Assembly: GCF_019039035.1 (NCBI RefSeq) | Contig: NZ_JAHNZT010000026.1 | Span: 56,645 to 120,644 of the forward strand | Source of the DNA: Citreicoccus inhibens | GTDB taxonomy: Bacteria; Myxococcota; Myxococcia; Myxococcales; Myxococcaceae | Direction: 5' to 3' | Length of the DNA stretch: 64,000 nt | Part shown: positions 36,457-44,362 of the stretch, piece after piece | Position numbering within the stretch: position 1 is the first letter of the stretch | Layout: the number at the start of each line of letters is the position of its first letter | Made by a program: the position numbers and the translations under genes | The notes under the pieces: model-generated | What the model was told of the DNA's origin: nothing | The model's input: only the letters and a program-made list of their open reading frames with translations | Database searches by the model: none

Positions 36457-37152
36457 GTGCTGACAGGAAACGATCGATCTGTCTTGGAGGCGTTTCGCCG
36501 GGGGGACACGTCCGTCCTGACCCAGGTGTACCGCACCTACTCGCCCGAGGTGCTGCGGTACCTGTCGCGGCGCTTCAACGTGCAGTCGGAGGCCGGGACG
36601 CGCACGGTGGCGCTGTCGCCGCTGGACCTGGACGCGGCCCACCAGGAGACGTTCGTGCGGGCCTTCCGTCCGCACATGCGCCAGGCCTACGACGGGGTGC
36701 GCCCCTACCTGGGCTTCCTGCTCACGGTGGCGCGCTCGACGGCCATCGACCTGATGCGCGCGTCGGGGCGGGTGGCGCGCGAGGCGGTGTCCCTGGACGC
36801 GGCGCCCGAGCTGGCGCAGGTGCCCACCGAGGGACTCAGCCCGGAAGAGGAAGCGCTGGGGGCGGAGGTGCGCACCCTGGTGAGGGACTTCCTGGAGGCG
36901 CTTCCGGAGACCACCCAGAGGCTGGCCCAGCTGCGCTTCGTGGAGGGCCTGTCGCAGGAGACCGCCGCCGCGCAGCTCGCACTCACGCGCGGAGAGCTGC
37001 GCGTGCGCGAGCGCAAGCTGCGGCTCCAGTTCGCCGAGCACCTCAAGGACTCGGGCTGGCTGGAGACGGATTTCGCCCCGGGGCGATTGGAGCTGGGCGT
37101 CCTCGTCGCGACGCTCGCCCTGTGCGCACTCGGGCTCGGGAGCACACCATGA
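36457..37152 (+). CDS. ECF-like RNA polymerase sigma factor with C-terminal hydrophobic tail
   Basis: A 231-residue sigma-70-family protein. Region 2 spans about 15-105 (DLDAAHQETFVRAFRP, then PYLGFLLTVARSTAIDLMRASG) and holds an extra loop near residues 41-58. Region 4 is at about 145-198 (LPETTQRLAQLRFVEGLSQETA). The last 20 residues, LELGVLVATLALCALGLG, are hydrophobic enough for a membrane helix, which is unusual for a sigma factor. The start is GTG 36457 with GGAG upstream. Its stop overlaps the next gene by ATGA. It probably directs a small regulon that may include its own operon. Confidence 0.85.
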   Translation: MLTGNDRSVLEAFRRGDTSVLTQVYRTYSPEVLRYLSRRFNVQSEAGTRTVALSPLDLDAAHQETFVRAFRPHMRQAYDGVRPYLGFLLTVARSTAIDLMRASGRVAREAVSLDAAPELAQVPTEGLSPEEEALGAEVRTLVRDFLEALPETTQRLAQLRFVEGLSQETAAAQLALTRGELRVRERKLRLQFAEHLKDSGWLETDFAPGRLELGVLVATLALCALGLGSTP

Positions 37153-37904
37153 AGTGGTACGAGAGACACGTGGACGCCGGGTTGACCCGGTGGTCCCTGG
37201 GGGAGCTGGCCCCCCACGAGGGCGCGCGAATGATGCGCCACGCACATGCCTGCCCACGCTGCGGCCCTCGGTATGAGCGCTGGATGCGTGCCCACCGCGT
37301 GCTGGAGACGGGCACCCCCGAGGCGCCCAGTCCGCGCGAGCAGGAGCTGCTCACGTCCGCGGGGCTGCAGGCGGCGCTGGCCGCGGCGGCGCCCGAGGAG
37401 TCGCGCACCCGCTGGCCGTCGCTGACCGTCCTGGGCGCGGCGCTGGCGGCCACGCTCCTGGTGGTGACGCTGACGCCGCGGCTCGCCACCCACGAGTGGC
37501 GCTCGCGGGGCCAGCAGAGCCACCCCACCACCGAGGTGGCCCTGCGCATCTTCTGCGCGGTGTCCGGCCATCCGCTGCGCGAGCTGCGCGCGGGTGAGGC
37601 CTGCCCGCGCGGCTCCACCCTCGCCTTCGCGGCGGGAGCGCGACAGCCGCTCAGCCACGTGGCGGTGCGGGTGTCCGTGGGCGGCGTCACCGAGGAGGTG
37701 AGTGGACCCTTCTCGCTCGACGGCACGCCCGGAGGCGAGCACCCCTTGGAGATGACCGTCCCTCTCACGGAGAATGCCCAGCGGGTGGAGGTCACCGCCG
37801 CGTTCTCCGCCCAGCCGGCCACGACCGTGGCGGCACTGCACGGCGAGAAGGCGGATGGGGTCGTGGTGTTGAAGCAGGAGGTCCGAGTCGAGGAGTCGCC
37901 ATGA
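37149..37904 (+). CDS. Anti-sigma-like zinc-finger membrane protein
   Basis: A 251-residue single-pass protein. The N-terminal cytoplasmic part carries His31 and His33 followed by Cys35 and Cys38 (HAHACPRCG), close to the H-x3-C-x2-C zinc motif of zinc-binding anti-sigma factors. One membrane helix is near residues 90-108 (TVLGAALAATLLVVTL). The C-terminal 140 residues form an extracytoplasmic beta domain with FCAVSGHPLRELRAGEACP. It overlaps both neighbours by four bases, so all three proteins are probably made together. It likely restrains the sigma factor and reports on the envelope. The exact zinc-ligand set is unverified. Confidence 0.75.
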   Translation: MKWYERHVDAGLTRWSLGELAPHEGARMMRHAHACPRCGPRYERWMRAHRVLETGTPEAPSPREQELLTSAGLQAALAAAAPEESRTRWPSLTVLGAALAATLLVVTLTPRLATHEWRSRGQQSHPTTEVALRIFCAVSGHPLRELRAGEACPRGSTLAFAAGARQPLSHVAVRVSVGGVTEEVSGPFSLDGTPGGEHPLEMTVPLTENAQRVEVTAAFSAQPATTVAALHGEKADGVVVLKQEVRVEESP

Positions 37905-39637
37905 GACGGCTCGGCATGCTTCTGGGAGCGGCCTCGCTGTGCGTGGCCTTGGATGCGAACGCCGCCGCGACGCGACGCGCGCTCGTCATCGCGCACAACG
38001 GCAGTGATGATCCCGCCCTGCCCGCGCTGCGCTTCGCGGACGACGACGGCGTGCTGTGGGCGGAGACGCTCCAGCGACTGGGCGTGGAGACCACGCTCCT
38101 GGTGGACCCGGACGAGGCCACCCGCGAGGGCGGCAGCCCCGTGCTGCGCGCCGCGCGCGTGCCCACCCCGCAGGCGGTGTCCCAAGAGGTCGCGCGGCTG
38201 CACGCGGCCATCCAGGTGGACCGTTCGCTGGGGCGGCAGACGGACGTGCTCGTCATCTACGTGGGCCACGGCAACACGGATGAGGCGGGCCGCGCCTACT
38301 TCACGCTCGCGGGCGGACGGCTCGACCGCACCAGCCTCTACTCGGAGGTGGTGGATCCGCTGGGCGCCGACTACGTGCACGTCATCGTGGATGCCTGCCG
38401 CGCCTCGGGCGTGGTGGGTCGGCGCGGTGGCGCGCCGGACGCGGCGGTCCTGGCGGAGCTGCGCGGCGTGCTGGCGCGAGAGCAGCTCGCCTCGCGCCCC
38501 AACGTCGGCGCCCTCTTCGCGGAGAGCGATGACGGAGAAACCCATGAGTGGTCGCGCATCCGCGCGGGCGTCTTCAGCCACGTGGCGCGCTCGGGCCTGA
38601 TGGGCGGCGCGGACATCAACGGCGACGGGCTGGTGGAGTACAGCGAGCTGGCCGCCTTCGTGGCCGCGTCGCTGCATGGCGTGCGGAGCATGCCGGCGCG
38701 GCTGACGGTGAACGCCTTCGCGCCCACGCGCGAGCCCCGGCGGCCCCTGGTGGGCCCCGCGCCGGAGGGCCCCACCCTCACCCTGCCCGCGGGACTGGAG
38801 TACGCGCGCATCTCCGTGGAGGACTCGGACGGGCGCCGGCTGGCGGACGTGCGGCGCACCCAGCAGCAGTGGGTGCAGCTGATGCTCCCCGAGCGAGACG
38901 TGTACTGGGTGCGCTCGCCCACGGGCGAGGCGCGGGTCACGCTGGCGCAGCTGTCAGCGGGCATGCCGCAGATGGAGCCCCGCGAGTTGCAGGAGCGAGG
39001 CCCCGCCGAGGAGGCCCTGCGCCAGGGGCTCTTCGCCGTGCCGCTGGACCGGAGCTTCTACGAGCAGTTCGTGGCGTCCGCGGGGCTGGTGGCGGTGGAC
39101 TTCTCCGGCATCCGCCGCCTCGCGCCGTCGGGCGGCGGGCTGTTGGACGCGCGTCCACTGGCTCCGACGGCCACATGGGAGATGGGCCTGGCTGGCACCA
39201 CGGCGCCGCTGGGACTGGGCGGCGTCTCCGTGGGCCCCAGCCTGGCGTGGCGCAGCGCACCCGAGCCCAACTTCTACTATGGCGTGCGCGCCGCCTACGG
39301 GTTGACGCCGCAAGCGCGCGACGGGCTGCGCATCCACCGCCTCACGGTGCAGGGAGTGGTGGGCACGCAGGACGCGTCGCGCACGCCGGTCTTCGTGGAG
39401 GCCGCGGTGGGCTGGGGGATGATGGGCCTCACGGCGCCGGCGCAGCAGCCGGGAGGTCCCTCGGTGCGACAGGGAGACCCGTCGATGCTCGTGGCCAATC
39501 TGGCGGCGGGCGTCACCGCGCGATTGCTGGGCGTCCGGCTGCGCGTGTCCGCCACGCTGGGCACGGACCGCGTCACCGTGAACGGCGAGAACACGTGGGA
39601 TCGGCAGTACGGCCTGGAGCTCGCGCTGCGGCGCTGA
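37901..39637 (+). CDS. Exported caspase-fold (C14) protease with EF-hand and possible C-terminal beta-barrel
   Basis: A 578-residue protein with a signal peptide (about residues 1-22). The caspase domain (about 25-235) has His123 in IYVGHGN and Cys166 in IVDACRASG. An EF-hand-like loop DINGDGLVEYSEL lies at 238-250, suggesting calcium control. The middle section (about 290-400) is beta-rich. The last 150 residues alternate polar and hydrophobic (LGGVSVGPSLAW, VFVEAAVGWGMMGL, LELALRR), like an outer-membrane barrel. It is translated from ATG 37901 overlapping the upstream stop. It is likely the executive protein of the sigma/anti-sigma-like unit and would act in the envelope. Confidence 0.85.
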   Translation: MRRLGMLLGAASLCVALDANAAATRRALVIAHNGSDDPALPALRFADDDGVLWAETLQRLGVETTLLVDPDEATREGGSPVLRAARVPTPQAVSQEVARLHAAIQVDRSLGRQTDVLVIYVGHGNTDEAGRAYFTLAGGRLDRTSLYSEVVDPLGADYVHVIVDACRASGVVGRRGGAPDAAVLAELRGVLAREQLASRPNVGALFAESDDGETHEWSRIRAGVFSHVARSGLMGGADINGDGLVEYSELAAFVAASLHGVRSMPARLTVNAFAPTREPRRPLVGPAPEGPTLTLPAGLEYARISVEDSDGRRLADVRRTQQQWVQLMLPERDVYWVRSPTGEARVTLAQLSAGMPQMEPRELQERGPAEEALRQGLFAVPLDRSFYEQFVASAGLVAVDFSGIRRLAPSGGGLLDARPLAPTATWEMGLAGTTAPLGLGGVSVGPSLAWRSAPEPNFYYGVRAAYGLTPQARDGLRIHRLTVQGVVGTQDASRTPVFVEAAVGWGMMGLTAPAQQPGGPSVRQGDPSMLVANLAAGVTARLLGVRLRVSATLGTDRVTVNGENTWDRQYGLELALRR

Positions 39638-39665
39638 CGCGACCGAGCGGATTCGGAGACTGGCG

Positions 39666-41558
39666 ATGCGAGGGGGGACGCTGCTCGCGCTGCTCGTGTT
39701 GACGAGCGGCTGCGGTGGCATTGATTGGCGAGAGCTGGGGCTGCGCGGCGCGGTGATGACCCGCCTCGAGCCGGAGCCCGCGGGCACGCGCTGCGCTCAA
39801 GGCGGCCACGCGGTGTTCGCGGGCGTGGACCTGGATGGAGACGGCGCGTTGAGCGAGGCCGAGGTCACCTCGCTGGAGTACCTCTGCAACGCCACCGTGC
39901 CGGGAGTACTGGTGCGCGTCGAGTTGGAGCGTCCCGGCGCGCGGTGTCCGCACGGCGGTCACATCACCCGAGCGGGCGCCGATGCCAACGCGGATGGCCT
40001 GCTCGACGACGCGGAGGTGACGCGCGAAGCGGTCATCTGCACCGAGCCGCGAGCAGTCCTCACGCGCTCGCACACGGGCGTCGCGGACCCTCACTGTCCC
40101 GAGGGTGGAACCTCGGTGGAGGCCGGCGAGGATCGCGACGGCGACGGGCGGTTGGGCGACGCGGAGGTGGAGGCGTCCAGCGTCGTCTGCGCCGCGAGCA
40201 GCGCGGTGGTGACCCGCTTGGATGACGAGCCCGAGCCCAGCAGCCGATGCGCGACCGGCGGCACGCGCGTCCTGGCGGGCGTGGACGCGGACGGCGACGG
40301 TGAACTCGATGACAACGAGGTGAGCGCCACCGTCTCCATCTGCAAGCCGCGCACGCCCGTGTCCACGTTCGATGGAGAGGCCCTCGTGCGCAACGCGGCG
40401 GATGTCGCGGCGCTCCAGGGCGTGCAGCGCATCCGGGGAAACCTGTCCATGACGTTCACGGAGCTGCCGTCGCTCAGCCTCCCGAACCTGGAGGTGGTGG
40501 AGGGCAGCGTCCTCATCCATGGCAATCCCCAACTGCGCACCGTGGAGACCGGGCACCTGGTGTCCGTGCGCGACACCCTCCGCGTGAGCCGCAATGGCGC
40601 CCTGCTCCGGCTCGTCCTGGGCAGCACGAGTCCGGACGTGGTGCTGCGCGTGGGCGGGGCCTTCGAGCTCAAGGAGAACCCCGCGCTGCGCGCCCTGGCC
40701 GAGGTGGGGTGCCTGCGTCCACAGAGCCTCGTCGTCGCGGACAACCTCGCGCTGGAGAGCCTGAGCGGGCTGTCCTGCATCCAGAATCTGGCGGCGCTCA
40801 CCGTCACGGGCAACGCGCGCCTGCCCGTCGTGGACCTGCCGAGCCTGTTCGGCGTGCTGGGCGACGTGCTCATCGCGGACAACGCCGCGCTCCTCACGCT
40901 CACGAGCGCGCCCCTCGTCACCTTGGGCGGCGCCCTCACGGTGCGCAACAACCCGCTCCTGACGAGCCTCGCGGGCCTGGAGTCCTTGCAGTCCGCGGGG
41001 AACATCGACGTGAGCGAGAACGCGGGCCTCACGTCCACCCGCGGCCTCGACTCGCTCCTGCACGTCACGGACAGCCTGTCGTTCTCGCTCAACCCGAAGC
41101 TGGAGTCGGTGGGACATCTGCCGTCGCTGCTCTGGGTGGGGGAGCGGTTCTCCGTGCTGGGCAACGTGGCGGTGCGGCGCGTGGAGGACCTGCCCGCGCT
41201 GCGCTCGCTCGGGTCGCTCCAGGTCATCGGCAATCCGGTGCTGGAGGCGATGCCCGCGCTGCGCGACGTGCTGCGGCTGGACGAGTGCCTCGTGCTGGAG
41301 AACACGGCGCTCGGCAGCCTGGAGGACCTGGGCGCCTTGCACGATGTGCGCATCCTCGTGGTGGCCGACAACCCCGCGCTGACCCGGCTGCGCCTCGATG
41401 CGCTGTCGCGCGTGTCCTTGGGCTTCCACGTGCGCACCAACCCGAGGCTGCCCACCTGCCTGGCCACCGCGCTCGCGCAAGCCACGTTCACCGGAGAGGC
41501 GGACAGGCTGGGCATCGAGGGCAACGACGACAGCGCCACCTGCGCATCGGCGCCCTGA
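39666..41558 (+). CDS. Lipoprotein with DUF7151-like repeats and receptor-L-type repeats
   Basis: A 630-residue lipoprotein (MRGGTLLALLVLTSGC, lipid on Cys16). Four repeats of about 48 residues span 29-226, each with a CxxGG pair and a D-x-D-x-D-G loop (VDLDGDG, ADANADG, EDRDGDG, VDADGDG), as in DUF7151 repeats that probably bind calcium. The rest (about 228-630) is a solenoid with repeats of the type L..V..L.I.GNP.L, such as VLIHGNPQL, LTVTGNARLP and LQVIGNPVLE. This resembles receptor L-domain folds. It follows the caspase gene by 28 bp with GGAGA upstream and may be the fourth gene of that operon. It is probably exposed at the surface. Confidence 0.83.
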   Translation: MRGGTLLALLVLTSGCGGIDWRELGLRGAVMTRLEPEPAGTRCAQGGHAVFAGVDLDGDGALSEAEVTSLEYLCNATVPGVLVRVELERPGARCPHGGHITRAGADANADGLLDDAEVTREAVICTEPRAVLTRSHTGVADPHCPEGGTSVEAGEDRDGDGRLGDAEVEASSVVCAASSAVVTRLDDEPEPSSRCATGGTRVLAGVDADGDGELDDNEVSATVSICKPRTPVSTFDGEALVRNAADVAALQGVQRIRGNLSMTFTELPSLSLPNLEVVEGSVLIHGNPQLRTVETGHLVSVRDTLRVSRNGALLRLVLGSTSPDVVLRVGGAFELKENPALRALAEVGCLRPQSLVVADNLALESLSGLSCIQNLAALTVTGNARLPVVDLPSLFGVLGDVLIADNAALLTLTSAPLVTLGGALTVRNNPLLTSLAGLESLQSAGNIDVSENAGLTSTRGLDSLLHVTDSLSFSLNPKLESVGHLPSLLWVGERFSVLGNVAVRRVEDLPALRSLGSLQVIGNPVLEAMPALRDVLRLDECLVLENTALGSLEDLGALHDVRILVVADNPALTRLRLDALSRVSLGFHVRTNPRLPTCLATALAQATFTGEADRLGIEGNDDSATCASAP

Positions 41559-41672
41559 GCGCAACGGGCGCGCGGGCCCCCCGCCGCGTCGCGGCCCTCC
41601 GAGGTCGCGCTGGGCTGCTCGCTCGCGCACAGGGCGGGAGCCTCGCGCGTTGTGACAGCGGAGGCCGAGCGC

Positions 41673-43334
41673 ATGGCCAAGCCCGTCATCCTGGCAGTGG
41701 ACGATGACCCCGAAGTGCTGCGCGCGGTGGAGCGCGACCTGCGCCGCCACTACGGGCGCGACTACCGAATCCTCGGCGCGGATCGCGGCGAGGCCGGATT
41801 GGAGGCACTGCATCAGCTCCAGCTTCGCGGTGACGCGGTGGCCTTGTTCCTGGTGGACCAGCGCATGCCGGGGCTCACCGGCGTGGAGTTCCTGGAGCGC
41901 GCCCGAGCCCTCTACGACGAGGCCAAGCGCGTGCTGCTCACCGCCTACGCGGACACGCAGGCGGCCATCCACGCCATCAACGAAGTGCGGCTGGACCACT
42001 ACCTGCTGAAGCCGTGGGAGCCCCCCGAGGAGCGCCTCTACCCGGTGGTGTCGGACCTACTCGACGACTGGCAGGCCAATCATCGCCCCGCCTTCGAGGG
42101 CATCCGCGTGCTGGGCAATCGCTGGTCGCCGCGCTCGCACGTGCTGAAGGACTTCCTGGGCAGCAACCAGATTCCCTATCAGTGGCTCGACGTGGAGGTC
42201 AGCGCGGAGGGACGGGCGCTGCTCGCGCGCGCCTCCGAGGGCGTGGAGAAGCTGCCGCTGGTGCTCTTCCCGGACGGCACGCGGCTGATGGCGCCGAGCA
42301 CCGCGGAGGTCGCGGCGCGCATGGGCCTCAAGACCCGGCCCACCAAGCCCTTCTACGACCTGGTCATCGTTGGAGGAGGGCCCGCGGGGCTGGCCGGCGC
42401 GGTGTATGGCGCGTCCGAGGGGCTCAGCACGGTGATGGTGGAGCGCACCGCGCCCGGGGGCCAGGCGGGCACCAGCTCGCGCATCGAGAACTATCTGGGG
42501 TTCCCCACGGGCCTGAGCGGCGCGGACCTGGCGCGGCGCGCGGTGACGCAGGCGGCGCGCTTTGGCGTGGAGATCCTCTCGCCGCAGGAGGTGACGGGCC
42601 TGCGCGTCCAAGACCCGTACCGCGTGGTGACGCTGGCGGATGGCGCGGAGCTGAGCTGTCACGCGCTGCTCGTCGCCACGGGGGTGCAATGGCGCCGCCT
42701 GGAGGTGCCGGGCGTCGATGCGCTCACGGGCGCGGGCGTGTATTACGGCGCGGCGCGCACCGAGGCCCTGCTCTGCAAGGACGAGGACGTCTACATCGTC
42801 GGTGGCGCCAACTCCGCGGGCCAGTCCGCGCTGTACTTCGCGCAGTTCGCTCGAAAGGTGACGCTGCTGGTGCGCGGCGACTCGCTGGAGCACGGCATGT
42901 CCAGCTATCTGGTGGAGCAGGTGCGCACCACGCCCAACGTGGAGGTGCTCCTGCGCACGCGCGTCACCCGCGTGGAAGGCACGAGCCATCTGGAGCGCCT
43001 GCGCCTGCAGACCGACGGCGTTCCCGGCGAGCGCGAGGTGCCGGCCGCCTCGCTGTTCATCATGATTGGCGCGGTGCCTCGCACGGAGTGGCTGGAGGGC
43101 GTGGTGGAGCGCGATGCGCGCGGCTATCTCCTCACGGGGCCGGACCTGATACCGGAGGGCGCGCGCCCCCGAGGTTGGCGGCTGGAGCGAGCGCCGTACT
43201 TGCTGGAAACGAATGTGCCGGGCGTCTTCGCCGCGGGCGACGTGCGGCATGCGTCGGTGAAGCGGGTGGCCTCGGGCGTGGGCGAGGGCTCTATCGCCAT
43301 CTCGTTCATCCACCAATACCTGAGCGAGGTGTGA
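41673..43334 (+). CDS. Receiver-domain/glutaredoxin-like/thioredoxin-reductase-like fusion lacking redox cysteines
   Basis: A 553-residue cytoplasmic protein with three modules. A response-regulator receiver (1-130) has Asp10/Asp11, the phosphoacceptor Asp62 and Lys113. A glutaredoxin-like domain (about 142-225) carries SPRS where CPxC would be. A thioredoxin-reductase-like FAD enzyme (about 228-553) has GGGPAGLAG at 234-242 and VGGANSAGQSA near 376-386 for nucleotide binding. Where TrxR has the redox CxxC, this protein has GAARTEA (359-365), so classical disulfide chemistry is impossible. FAD-dependent reduction of another acceptor, or a sensing role, fits better. Start ATG 41673 has GGAGG eight bases upstream. 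The kinase gene follows with one base between, suggesting a two-component redox unit. Confidence 0.88.
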   Translation: MAKPVILAVDDDPEVLRAVERDLRRHYGRDYRILGADRGEAGLEALHQLQLRGDAVALFLVDQRMPGLTGVEFLERARALYDEAKRVLLTAYADTQAAIHAINEVRLDHYLLKPWEPPEERLYPVVSDLLDDWQANHRPAFEGIRVLGNRWSPRSHVLKDFLGSNQIPYQWLDVEVSAEGRALLARASEGVEKLPLVLFPDGTRLMAPSTAEVAARMGLKTRPTKPFYDLVIVGGGPAGLAGAVYGASEGLSTVMVERTAPGGQAGTSSRIENYLGFPTGLSGADLARRAVTQAARFGVEILSPQEVTGLRVQDPYRVVTLADGAELSCHALLVATGVQWRRLEVPGVDALTGAGVYYGAARTEALLCKDEDVYIVGGANSAGQSALYFAQFARKVTLLVRGDSLEHGMSSYLVEQVRTTPNVEVLLRTRVTRVEGTSHLERLRLQTDGVPGEREVPAASLFIMIGAVPRTEWLEGVVERDARGYLLTGPDLIPEGARPRGWRLERAPYLLETNVPGVFAAGDVRHASVKRVASGVGEGSIAISFIHQYLSEV

Positions 43335-43335
43335 C

Positions 43336-44361
43336 GTGGGCATGAACCTGGAAGGACCCGAGCGGCAGGAGTGCCTGGAGACCGCGCTCCAACGCCAGGA
43401 GCGACTGGCCGCGCTGGGGCGCCACGCCGCGGGCCTCGCGCATGAGATGAACAACCCCGCCACCGCGGGGCGCCGCGCGGCCGAGCAGCTCGCCCAGGCC
43501 CTGGACGCGGCGGAGGACCTGTCGCTCGGGTTGGACCGATGGCGGCTCACGCCCGAGCAGCGGCTGGGCCTCTTGCGCGTGTGCCGCGAGAGTCAGGGCC
43601 GCGGCGCGACCCAGGGCATGGAGCCGCTCGCGCGAGGCGACGCGGAGGACGCGCTGGCCGACTGGCTGGATGGCCAGGGGGTGAAGGATGCCTGGGGCCT
43701 CGCGCCCACGCTGCTGGACGCGGGCATCGGTCCCACGCAGCTCGAGCCGCTCGTGGCCTCGCTCCCGAAAGAGTCCCTGCCCGACGCGCTCGCCTGGCTC
43801 GAAGCGCTGGTGCGCTCCCGCGCGCTGCTCGTGGAGGTGCGGCAGAGCACCGCGCGCTTGTCCGAGCTGGCCCTGGCCGTGAAGTCCTACGCACGCACGG
43901 GCGGCGACGCGCACGCCGAGGTGGATGTGCATGAGGGCCTGGACACCACGCTGGTGCTGCTCAACTACAAGCTGAAGCACGGCGTGACGGTGAAGCGCGA
44001 CTACGACCGCGCCCTGCCCCACCTCCAGGCCAACCCCTCCGAGCTGAATCAGGTGTGGACCAACCTCATCGACAACGCCATCGACGCCATGAGTGGCCAC
44101 GGCCACCTGGAGGTGCGCACCTCGCGCGAGGACGAGCACCTGTGCGTGGACATCATCGACGACGGTCCGGGCATCCCCCCCGAGGTCGGCGCGCGCGTCT
44201 TCGAGCCGTTCTTCACCACCAAGCCTCGGGGCCAAGGCACCGGCCTGGGCCTCGACATCAGCCGTCGCATCATCGAGCAAGGCCATCACGGCGCGCTGCG
44301 CCTGGAGTCACGCCCCGGGCGCACGCGCTTCCGGGTGGAGCTGCCCCTGCGGCCTTCATGA
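43336..44361 (+). CDS. Soluble histidine kinase with a split DHp domain
   Basis: A 341-residue kinase without membrane segments. The H-box is at His36 in [10 protein letters not shown]. It is followed by an insert of about 110 residues before the second DHp helix ([19 protein letters not shown], near 175-195). The ATPase domain has [22 protein letters not shown] N-box, [11 protein letters not shown] and [20 protein letters not shown]. It begins with GTG 43336 (or ATG 43342), one base after the upstream stop. The likely partner is the receiver domain of the preceding fusion protein. It ends one base from the end of a convergent kinase of the same type. Confidence 0.88.
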   Translation: MGMNLEGPERQECLETALQRQERLAALGRHAAGLAHEMNNPATAGRRAAEQLAQALDAAEDLSLGLDRWRLTPEQRLGLLRVCRESQGRGATQGMEPLARGDAEDALADWLDGQGVKDAWGLAPTLLDAGIGPTQLEPLVASLPKESLPDALAWLEALVRSRALLVEVRQSTARLSELALAVKSYARTGGDAHAEVDVHEGLDTTLVLLNYKLKHGVTVKRDYDRALPHLQANPSELNQVWTNLIDNAIDAMSGHGHLEVRTSREDEHLCVDIIDDGPGIPPEVGARVFEPFFTTKPRGQGTGLGLDISRRIIEQGHHGALRLESRPGRTRFRVELPLRPS

Positions 44362-44362
44362 G

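Noticed and set aside
41652..41672. GTG start at 41652 for the receiver/TrxR-like fusion
   Set aside because: The ATG at 41673 has a well-placed GGAGG and begins directly at the receiver domain.
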